Assembly: GCA_043826085.1 (NCBI GenBank)
Contig: JBDRQW010000129.1
Span: forward strand, 1-7,086
Direction of reading: 5' to 3'
DNA from: CAXBYZ01 sp043826085
GTDB taxonomy: Bacteria > Patescibacteriota > Microgenomatia > UBA1400 > CG1-02-47-37
DNA: 7,086 bases
The translations under genes and the position numbers were made by a program. Every line of letters starts with the position of its first letter. Position 1 is the stretch's first letter. The notes beneath the pieces are model-generated. The model had not been told where the DNA came from. It saw only the letters and a program-made list of their open reading frames with translations, and made no database searches. Shown piece after piece: positions 1-5,324 of the stretch.

Positions 1-704
1 AGCTCTTTAAAAGAGACAACTTTACTAAACGTTTAAAAGCCGGAGACACTGTCTGGTATCACGAAACCCTATATCCCTTGCTTCAAGGCTATGACTCGGT
101 TGTTATGAATGTAGATCTTGAGATCGGTGGCACCGATCAAATTTTCAACATGCTCGTCGGTCGGGAACTCCAAAAAAAGATGAACAACAAAGAGAAATTT
201 GTTCTTGCCTGCAAAATGATCATGGGCACCGATGGTAAAAAAATGAGCAAAACCAGCAACAACTGTATTTACCTCACCGACACCCCCAATAATATCTACG
301 GAAAACTCATGGCTGTTCGAGACGAACTTTTACACGACTACTATGAATTCTTTACCGATATTGACTTAAAGACGCTTGATTTATCCGACCCTTTATCAGC
401 CAAGAAAAAACTGGCCTTAATCATCACAGCTCAATTCCATGGTGATAAAAAAGCTTTAGTAGCTCAAACCCACTTTGAAACCACTTTTCAAAAAAAAGCT
501 CCGGAATTTAACCAAACTATTACAAACCAAAAAAATATTATCGACACTATTTCTCAAGTTCTCCCCAGTAAAACTCAAGCCAAAAGACTAATCTTAGATG
601 GAGCCGTAGATATTAATAACCAAACTATAAAAGATTTTAATCACAAAACTAACATAGGAGACAAAATTAAAATCGGTAAAAAAACTTTTGTAAAAGTTAT
701 ATGA
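1..704 (+). CDS. tyrS: Tyrosyl-tRNA synthetase, C-terminal part (5' end outside window)
   Basis: This class I aminoacyl-tRNA synthetase attaches tyrosine to tRNA-Tyr in the cytoplasm. The reading frame is open from the left edge (first full codon at position 3) and gives 233 residues, roughly the C-terminal half to two thirds of the usual ~400. Visible signatures are the active-site stretch LLQGYDSV followed by EIGGTDQIFNMLVGREL, a substrate-binding signature of the TyrZ-like bacterial type. The ATP-binding KMSKS loop appears as KKMSKT. The last ~60 residues form an S4 RNA-binding domain (AKRLILDGAVDIN...IGDKIKIGKK). A TTG at position 78 could be taken for a start, but the conserved sequence continues upstream of it (VWYHETLYPLLQGYD), so it is internal. 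The HIGH motif lies outside the window. The stop TGA overlaps the ATG of the next small ORF (ATGA). The family assignment is secure. Confidence 0.96.
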   Translation, partial: LFKRDNFTKRLKAGDTVWYHETLYPLLQGYDSVVMNVDLEIGGTDQIFNMLVGRELQKKMNNKEKFVLACKMIMGTDGKKMSKTSNNCIYLTDTPNNIYGKLMAVRDELLHDYYEFFTDIDLKTLDLSDPLSAKKKLALIITAQFHGDKKALVAQTHFETTFQKKAPEFNQTITNQKNIIDTISQVLPSKTQAKRLILDGAVDINNQTIKDFNHKTNIGDKIKIGKKTFVKVI

Positions 705-805
705 GACTAACCAAAAAACAACGTAAAATCTTTGGAGTCGTAGTAGCCATAGCCACCCTTAGTTTACTTCTAAGCTCACTTATGCCACTTTTCTACTCTC
801 TCTAG
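701..805 (+). CDS. 34-aa putative single-pass membrane micropeptide, coupled to tyrS
   Basis: This short frame starts at an ATG that shares bases with the tyrS stop (ATGA), a typical arrangement for translational coupling. The product has a basic N-terminus (MRLTKKQRK, residues 1-9) and then about 24 mostly hydrophobic residues (IFGVVVAIATLSLLLSSLMP, then LFYSL). That predicts one transmembrane helix with the charged end in the cytoplasm. No signal-peptidase site is evident and almost nothing follows the helix, so it looks like a membrane-anchored micropeptide rather than an exported protein. I do not recognise the family and assign no function. Support comes from the stop-start overlap, the clean charge/hydrophobic partition and the lack of room for another gene before the palindromes. 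Against it are its short length and the lack of any homology check here. Confidence 0.6.
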   Translation: MRLTKKQRKIFGVVVAIATLSLLLSSLMPLFYSL

Positions 806-811
806 CAGAGA

Positions 812-836
812 GCCTGCAGGGTTTATCCCTGCAGGC
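812..836. repeat. Perfect palindromic hairpin, unit 1 of an inverted pair
   Basis: A 10-base arm GCCTGCAGGG (812-821), a 5-base loop TTTAT (822-826) and the perfectly complementary arm CCCTGCAGGC (827-836). A run of A follows on the plus strand. There is no T-run downstream in either direction, so it does not read as an intrinsic terminator. Its reverse complement matches the second palindrome (864-888) at 21 of 25 positions, with the differences falling as paired changes that keep both stems intact. This looks like a REP/BIME-like interspersed palindrome. A short CTCTCT-AGC-AGAGAG hairpin (798-812) abuts it on the left and spans the stop codon of the micropeptide. Confidence 0.8.
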
Positions 837-863
837 AAAAAATTAACAATAATTCCCTCAAGA

Positions 864-888
864 ACCTGCAAGGATAAACCTTGCAGGT
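864..888. repeat. Perfect palindromic hairpin, unit 2, abutting the recG start
   Basis: Arm ACCTGCAAGG (864-873), loop ATAAA (874-878), arm CCTTGCAGGT (879-888): a perfect 10-bp stem. Relative to the reverse complement of unit 1, two base pairs are swapped (outer G-C to A-T, inner G-C to A-T), so both members of each pair changed together. The loop ATAAA is the exact complement of the loop TTTAT in unit 1. The right arm ends 8 bases before the recG ATG and contains most of the AGGTGA ribosome-binding motif. It may regulate recG translation, or be a mobile palindrome that inserted there. Confidence 0.8.
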
Positions 889-890
889 GA
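885..890 (+). promoter_or_regulatory. Shine-Dalgarno-like AGGTGA for recG, partly inside hairpin
   Basis: AGGTGA matches the 3' part of the classical complement to the 16S tail (AGGAGGTGATC) and sits 6 bases before the recG ATG. Four of its six bases (AGGT, 885-888) form the end of the right arm of the second palindrome, so a folded hairpin would hide part of the site. It supports the start at 897. No comparable motif is visible before most other genes here, which makes this one stand out. A chance match supplied by the palindrome is possible. Confidence 0.45.
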
Positions 891-896
891 AAAAAG

Positions 897-2930
897 ATGA
901 AAAAAATAACTTTGGTGTCTCCTGTCAATCAAATTCCTTTCGTTGGGCCCACTTACCTTACTCGCCTTCATAAACTAAACATTTTTTCCATCAAAGATCT
1001 TCTTCACCACTACCCATCAAGACACGATGATCTCTCCATTATCACCAAAATAATCTCGGTCAAGCCAAACCAAGTCTTTACCATCAAAGCCGAAGTTGTC
1101 TCTTGCCAAAACATCTTCACTAAAAATAACAAAAAAATCCAAGAAGCAATTATCAAAGATCAGTCTGGGTCAATTAAAGCAATTTGGTTTAACCAAATAT
1201 ATATACCAAATACTCTTAAAGGGGGGACTAATGTTTCATTTTCCGGCAAAGTTGGTTGGTTTAATAGAAAACTTACTCTAATTTCTCCTCAATACGAAGT
1301 TATCGGTTTCAATAATAACAAAAATCTTCACACCGGCAGACTAGTCCCAATTTATCCGGAAACCTCTAAGCTTTCTTCAAAGTGGCTTCGATCAAGAATA
1401 AATTGGTGTTTAGAAAACTTAAAAACCGAGCTTAAAAAAGACTGGCTTCCGGAAAATATTAAAAAAAATCAACACTTAATTAATCTTGGCCCAGCTATAA
1501 ATAACATTCACTTTCCGGATAATAATCAAAGCCTTGAGCTTGCCATTAAAAGGCTTGAGTTTGACGAAATGCTTCTTCTTCAACTAAACGCCTTACAAAA
1601 AAAGAAACAGTGGCAACAAAAAAACCTAAGCCACCAACTGATCATTAACCAAAAAAAAATCCTAAAACTAATCTCTGACTTGCCCTTCAAACTAACTAAA
1701 GCTCAAAATACTTGCATCAAAGAAATTCTAACTGACTTAAAAAAACATAAACCCATGAATCGTTTACTCCAGGGAGATGTTGGTTCAGGTAAAACCATTG
1801 TGGCCGCCATTACTATCTACGTCAGTTACTTAAACGGCTTTAACTCAATCATCATGGCTCCCACCACTATTCTGGCTAACCAACACTATAACTCCTTAAA
1901 AGAAATCTTTGCCAAAACCCAAATAAAAATCTCTCTTATTACCTCAAGTTCCAAACAAAATATAGATAAAGCCGATATTCTAGTCGGTACTCATGCACTC
2001 CTGTTTAAAAAAATTAACAGTCAAAAAATTGGCGTTTTAGTCATCGACGAACAACACCGTTTTGGAGTTAAACAAAGATCGGCTTTCTTAGGAGTTACCA
2101 AAAAATCCACTCCACACACCCTGACTATGACTGCCACTCCAATTCCAAGAACTATAGCTCTCACCGCTTACGCCGACCTTGATATGTCACTCCTGGATGA
2201 AATGCCGAAAGGCAGAAAACCAATCAAAACTTGGATTGTTCCTGTCAAAAAAAGACTAGATGCTTATAACTGGATAGCCAAAGAAATCAAAAAACACCAT
2301 ACTCAAGCTTTTATAGTCTATCCCTTAATCGATCCATCCGAATCAGAAACTCTAAAAGATATTAAAGCGGCTACCAACGAGTTTAATCAATTAAAGTCCA
2401 TCTTTAGTCATTTAAACTTAAGCCTGCTTCACGGCAAAATAAAAGACAAACAAAAACAAATCATTATCAAAAAATTCCAAAAAAACAAAACCAATATTTT
2501 AGTCTCTACTCCGGTTATCGAAGTTGGTATTGACATCCCCAATGCCACCATAATTCTAATTGAATCTGCCGAGCGCTTTGGTTTAGCCCAACTTCACCAA
2601 CTAAGGGGTCGAGTCGGTCGTAGCCACCACTCATCTTATTGTTTAATCTTTTCTGGCTCGACCAAAGAAGACACTCTTTCCAGATTAAAGGCCATGGAAA
2701 CCCTCAACTCCGGATTAAAACTTGCTGAACTCGATTTAAAATTAAGAGGACCGGGAGATCTTTATGGCTTAAAACAACACGGCTTTACTAACCTAAAATT
2801 AGCTTCACTTACAAACACCCAATTAATCAAAAAAACTAAAAACATTGCTATAAACATTATTGACAATTACCCGTCTCTATTGAAAAAAATATCACTAGAG
2901 AGTAAAATAGAAACAATTACCTTAAATTAA
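897..2930 (+). CDS. recG: ATP-dependent DNA helicase RecG
   Basis: RecG is a superfamily 2 helicase that remodels stalled replication forks and branch-migrates Holliday junctions. At 677 residues it is near the usual ~690. The N-terminal region has the helix-hairpin-like VGPTYLTRLHKLNIFSIKDL and LLHHYPSRHDD typical of the family, followed by the wedge/OB-fold (about residues 55-150). Helicase motifs are complete: Walker A GDVGSGKT (293-300), the RecG-type DEQH box (384-387), TATP (412-415) and motif VI QLRGRVGR (568-575). The C-terminal LKLRGPGDLYGLKQHG (from 614) corresponds to the family's conserved RGPG..G..QHG segment. The start at 897 fits the family's N-terminal length and has AGGTGA upstream. 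The stop is two bases before rpmF, so the two are probably cotranscribed. No key residue is missing. Confidence 0.97.
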   Translation: MKKITLVSPVNQIPFVGPTYLTRLHKLNIFSIKDLLHHYPSRHDDLSIITKIISVKPNQVFTIKAEVVSCQNIFTKNNKKIQEAIIKDQSGSIKAIWFNQIYIPNTLKGGTNVSFSGKVGWFNRKLTLISPQYEVIGFNNNKNLHTGRLVPIYPETSKLSSKWLRSRINWCLENLKTELKKDWLPENIKKNQHLINLGPAINNIHFPDNNQSLELAIKRLEFDEMLLLQLNALQKKKQWQQKNLSHQLIINQKKILKLISDLPFKLTKAQNTCIKEILTDLKKHKPMNRLLQGDVGSGKTIVAAITIYVSYLNGFNSIIMAPTTILANQHYNSLKEIFAKTQIKISLITSSSKQNIDKADILVGTHALLFKKINSQKIGVLVIDEQHRFGVKQRSAFLGVTKKSTPHTLTMTATPIPRTIALTAYADLDMSLLDEMPKGRKPIKTWIVPVKKRLDAYNWIAKEIKKHHTQAFIVYPLIDPSESETLKDIKAATNEFNQLKSIFSHLNLSLLHGKIKDKQKQIIIKKFQKNKTNILVSTPVIEVGIDIPNATIILIESAERFGLAQLHQLRGRVGRSHHSSYCLIFSGSTKEDTLSRLKAMETLNSGLKLAELDLKLRGPGDLYGLKQHGFTNLKLASLTNTQLIKKTKNIAINIIDNYPSLLKKISLESKIETITLN

Positions 2931-2932
2931 AT

Positions 2933-3085
2933 ATGCCGGCAGTACCAAAAAGAAAAAACTCAACCAGAAGAAAAGGAAAGCGTCGAGCCGCTATCAGCCT
3001 AAAAAAACCAAATCTTTCTAAGTGTCCCCATTGTGGCCAATTAAAACATTCTCATCAAATCTGTCCTAATTGCAATCAATACTAA
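2933..3085 (+). CDS. rpmF: Ribosomal protein bL32 (50 aa, zinc-ribbon type)
   Basis: A 50-codon gene in the short gap between recG and nusB. The N-terminus MAVPKRK-like MPAVPKRKNSTRRKGKRRA is the hallmark of bL32, a component of the large ribosomal subunit. The C-terminal half has two cysteine pairs, CPHC (31-34) and CPNC (44-47), so this is the zinc-binding form of L32 rather than the cysteine-free form. The length is slightly below the usual 56-60 residues. It begins 2 bases after the recG stop and ends 9 bases before nusB, which points to one operon. No Shine-Dalgarno motif is visible, so translation may depend on coupling to recG or on the AT-rich leader. bL32 neighbours rnc/plsX-type genes in many bacteria, so the context agrees. 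Confidence 0.93.
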   Translation: MPAVPKRKNSTRRKGKRRAAISLKKPNLSKCPHCGQLKHSHQICPNCNQY

Positions 3086-3094
3086 TCTAAACTC

Positions 3095-3445
3095 ATGAAA
3101 GTCAGCTCTGACCCTAGACACAAAAACAGAATTAAGTTGTTTAAAAAACTCTTCACCGTCGGCTTTCCCGGCAAAGATTCTTATCCTCCTTCAATTCAGC
3201 CCATTACAGATAACTTAATAAAAATCGATAAACTAATCGAAAAAAGAGCCCCGGAATGGCCCATCAACAAATTAAACAAAGTTGATCTTGCCATATTAAG
3301 ACTGGCTATTTACGAACTTAAGTTTGAAAAAAAAACTCCCGAAAAAGTTATTATTGATGAAGCTGTCGAACTAGCCAAAAAATTTGGCACAGAAAAAACC
3401 CCAAAATTTATAAACGGAGTCTTAGGCTCTATCATTAGTATATGA
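3095..3445 (+). CDS. nusB: Transcription antitermination factor NusB, short form
   Basis: NusB is an all-helical RNA-binding protein. With NusE/S10 it binds boxA in nascent rRNA and prevents premature termination in rRNA operons. The diagnostic part is the C-terminal half: INKLNKVDLAILRLAIYEL, then PEKVIIDEAVELAKKFG and KFINGVLGSI (about residues 58-114), which matches the conserved NusB helices. At 116 residues it is shorter than the usual 130-140. The reduction is in the N-terminal and middle region, where the typical R..A...L...Y pattern is replaced by SDPRHKNRIKLFKKLFTV. The ATG at 3095 is the only sensible start after rpmF. Its TGA stop overlaps the rnc ATG by four bases, implying translational coupling. 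It is probably functional, since the RNA/S10-binding helices are present. Confidence 0.9.
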   Translation: MKVSSDPRHKNRIKLFKKLFTVGFPGKDSYPPSIQPITDNLIKIDKLIEKRAPEWPINKLNKVDLAILRLAIYELKFEKKTPEKVIIDEAVELAKKFGTEKTPKFINGVLGSIISI

Positions 3446-4113
3446 AAACCATAGCCAACTACACTTTCAAAAATCAAAACTTACTCACCACAGCCCTAAC
3501 TCATCGCTCTGCCCTAAACGAAAAAAATGATTATAAAGAGTCATACGAACGATTAGAATTTTTAGGCGACGCTGTCCTGGAATTAGTTGTTTCAAGTTAT
3601 TTATTTAAAACCTATCCAAAAATCAAAGAAGGTGAATTAACTCACCTTAGATCTAATATTGTTCAAACCAAAACCTTGGCTGCCACCTCAAAAAAACTAA
3701 AACTGGGAAGCCTACTGATTTTTTCAAGCGGAGAAACTAAAGCAAATGGTAATCAAAATATCTCAATTCTGGCTGACTGCTTTGAATCTATTGTTGGTGC
3801 TATCTATATAGATAAAGGTTATAAATATGCAGAAAAATTTATCAAAAATCACCTGCTGACAAACTTAAAAAACATCCTTAAAAACATTCAAATTACCGAC
3901 TACAAAAGTCAACTTCAAGAACTTTGGCAACTTAAATTAAAAATAGCTCCAATTTACAAACTTATAAAAACCTCTGGGCCTGACCATCAAAAAACTTTTA
4001 CTGTTAATGTTCTCCTAAAAAATAAAATTATGGGCAAAGGAGCCGGTATGTCCAAACAAGAAGCTCAACAAATTGCAGCCAAAGATGCTCTTGAGAAGAA
4101 TAAAATTATCTGA
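3442..4113 (+). CDS. rnc: Ribonuclease III
   Basis: RNase III is a dimeric Mg2+-dependent endonuclease that cleaves double-stranded RNA, including rRNA precursors. At 223 residues it has the normal length. The nuclease domain (about 1-145) carries the signature ERLEFLGDAVLEL (36-48). The catalytic acids line up as E36, E39 and D43 in the first cluster and D112 and E115 in ILADCFESIVGAIY. A double-stranded-RNA-binding domain follows (about 150-220), ending in the typical GKGAGMSKQEAQQIAAKDAL. The ATG overlaps the nusB stop (ATGA), so the two are coupled. Its position beside nusB and ribosomal-protein genes fits a role in rRNA maturation. All catalytic positions are intact. A TAG directly follows the TGA stop with one offset-free codon, giving a tandem stop. 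Confidence 0.96.
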   Translation: MKTIANYTFKNQNLLTTALTHRSALNEKNDYKESYERLEFLGDAVLELVVSSYLFKTYPKIKEGELTHLRSNIVQTKTLAATSKKLKLGSLLIFSSGETKANGNQNISILADCFESIVGAIYIDKGYKYAEKFIKNHLLTNLKNILKNIQITDYKSQLQELWQLKLKIAPIYKLIKTSGPDHQKTFTVNVLLKNKIMGKGAGMSKQEAQQIAAKDALEKNKII

Positions 4114-4143
4114 TAGTATTAGCCATCTCAAATAAACATATTT

Positions 4144-4377
4144 ATGCTAAAAATAAAACTCAGTAGAACAGGAAAAAAAGGTTACGCTAGCTACAAAATC
4201 ATTGTCAATGAAGCCAGAAGTAAACGTGATGGTCGCTATCTTGAAGAACTGGGCACTTACGACCCAAACACTAAACCATTATCAATTAAAATAGACAAAA
4301 AAAGATTAAGCTATTGGCTGGAAAAAGGGGCTCAACCCACTAACACCGTCAGGCGCTTAATAAAAAAATATGCTTGA
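4144..4377 (+). CDS. rpsP: Ribosomal protein bS16
   Basis: bS16 is a small-subunit protein needed for 30S assembly. The 77-residue product has the family landmarks in order: a start of the form M-K-I-L-RxG (here MLKIKLSRTGKKGYASYKI), VNEARSKRDGRYLEELGTYDP in the centre, and the C-terminal YWLEKGAQPTNTVRRLIKK. It lies 30 bases after rnc, the largest gap in this run. That gap shows no terminator and no convincing promoter, so read-through from rnc is likely. The stop codon lies inside khpA: the two frames overlap by eight bases, which suggests coupled translation. rpsP followed by khpA is a widely conserved pair. Confidence 0.97.
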   Translation: MLKIKLSRTGKKGYASYKIIVNEARSKRDGRYLEELGTYDPNTKPLSIKIDKKRLSYWLEKGAQPTNTVRRLIKKYA

Positions 4378-4663
4378 TTTAGTTAAATATTTGGTCACCA
4401 CCATTGTTGACCACCAAGATAAAGTCAAAGTCAACCAAACAGTTGACGAAAGCCAGACTCAGATCATTACTATCAATGTTGATCCTGAAGATATGGGTAA
4501 AGTCATCGGTAAAGGTGGCAAAATCATCAATTCCATCAGAGAACTAGCCAAAGTCAAAGCTATTAAACAAGGTCTTAGGGTTAGAGTAATCCTTGAAGAC
4601 CAGATGAAAACAGATCAACCTTCCCTGTCTGAGCCATCGGCAATACCGTCTCATACGCCTTAA
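4370..4663 (+). CDS. khpA: KhpA-type KH-domain RNA-binding protein with extended C-terminal tail
   Basis: KhpA (YlqC family) is a small single-KH-domain protein that binds RNA, often with KhpB/Jag, and influences cell division and envelope processes in some Gram-positives. The N-terminus MLDLVKYLVTTIVDHQDKV is typical. The KH GxxG loop is GKGG (47-50) within VIGKGGKIINSIR, and the last KH strand is LRVRVILED (69-77). The family usually ends about there at ~75-80 residues. This protein continues for about 20 more residues rich in S, P, Q and T, ending PSAIPSHTP, probably unstructured. Codons from residue 71 to the stop are antisense to the 3' end of pilO. The tail may therefore be a by-product of losing an earlier stop. 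Family assignment is firm; the function of the tail is unknown. Confidence 0.92.
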   Translation: MLDLVKYLVTTIVDHQDKVKVNQTVDESQTQIITINVDPEDMGKVIGKGGKIINSIRELAKVKAIKQGLRVRVILEDQMKTDQPSLSEPSAIPSHTP

Positions 4664-5324
4664 AAGAAAATAATTGATTTAACAAAGCTTCATCTTTTTT
4701 ATCAAGAAATTCCACTGCCTTGTCAACCGAACCTAAGCTTGTTGGCGGTGGCTGAAAATAGGCTAATACCTTAATATCAGCCACAACCATTATAGCTTCA
4801 TCTTTAAAAAAAGTATTAGTTTTAATAGACAAATCTAATTCATCAATCTTCATTAATGGGGCTGTTTTTTCAAGATCTTTCATAAACAAAGCTATAGTAT
4901 CAAAGTCACCAACGACTTGAAATCCAAACTTAAGATCTTTAAGTTCTCCAACTAAATCCTTTTCTTCACTCTCACTGCTCAATACCCCCGGCCTTAAAGT
5001 TATTTTTCCAAAAGAAAGATTATGATTCTTTGATAACTGAGACAAAGACCCCAATAAAGCCACTACCGGTTTTTTAGACGGAAAAACTGTTTCCATTTTT
5101 TTCACTCTCTTATCAATCAAGACCTTATCAATTCCCTCCAAAAATTCTAATTTAATATTAAGTTTTGCCTGATCAGCTTTAAGTGATTTATTGGTATCCA
5201 GTCTTAACTTTAATTTAGATATCACCGGACCAAAAACAATAAAAGATAATAATAACCCTGCCAAAAAAAACAAAACCAACTTTTTTTGTTTTAATATATT
5301 AAAACTTGATTTACTTCTATTCAT
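4581..5324 (-). CDS. pilO: PilO-like type IV pilus inner-membrane platform protein
   Basis: PilO pairs with PilN to form the periplasmic alignment complex that links the cytoplasmic PilM ring to the pilus machinery. In this lineage the complex presumably sits in the single cytoplasmic membrane. The 247-residue product has a short basic cytoplasmic end, one transmembrane helix (about 15-36), a coiled-coil-like charged region (about 37-80), and an alpha/beta domain of the PilO ferredoxin-like type (about 88-190) containing ALLGSLSQLSKNHNLSFGKI. A proline-rich linker QPPPTS and a C-terminal extension end in GKVDLF followed by SSGLQGLL. Sequence identity alone would be weak. The call rests on architecture plus position: its ATG follows the pilN stop with no spacer. 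Its last 27 codons lie antisense to khpA. Confidence 0.82.
   Translation of the reverse strand: MNRSKSSFNILKQKKLVLFFLAGLLLSFIVFGPVISKLKLRLDTNKSLKADQAKLNIKLEFLEGIDKVLIDKRVKKMETVFPSKKPVVALLGSLSQLSKNHNLSFGKITLRPGVLSSESEEKDLVGELKDLKFGFQVVGDFDTIALFMKDLEKTAPLMKIDELDLSIKTNTFFKDEAIMVVADIKVLAYFQPPPTSLGSVDKAVEFLDKKDEALLNQLFSFKAYETVLPMAQTGKVDLFSSGLQGLL

Noticed and set aside
78..80. TTG at 78 as the start of a 208-aa protein
   Set aside because: Conserved TyrRS sequence (VWYHETLYPLLQGYD) runs in the same frame straight through it from the window edge, so it is an internal codon of a truncated tyrS.
798..812. CTCTCT-AGC-AGAGAG as a separate regulatory hairpin
   Set aside because: It has a 3-base loop and a simple-repeat stem overlapping the micropeptide stop; too short to claim as an independent feature, so it is only mentioned with hairpin 1.
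812..842. Hairpin 1 as a Rho-independent terminator after tyrS/micropeptide
   Set aside because: The stem is perfect, but it is followed on the plus strand by an A-run rather than a T-run, and the minus-strand reading also lacks a downstream T-run.
1096..1281. 61-codon plus-strand frame inside recG
   Set aside because: It lies wholly within conserved recG coding sequence in another frame and shows no family features.
4114..4143. Promoter between rnc and rpsP
   Set aside because: TAGTATTAG and TAAACATATTT look vaguely -10-like, but in such AT-rich DNA this is expected by chance and no matching -35 is seen.
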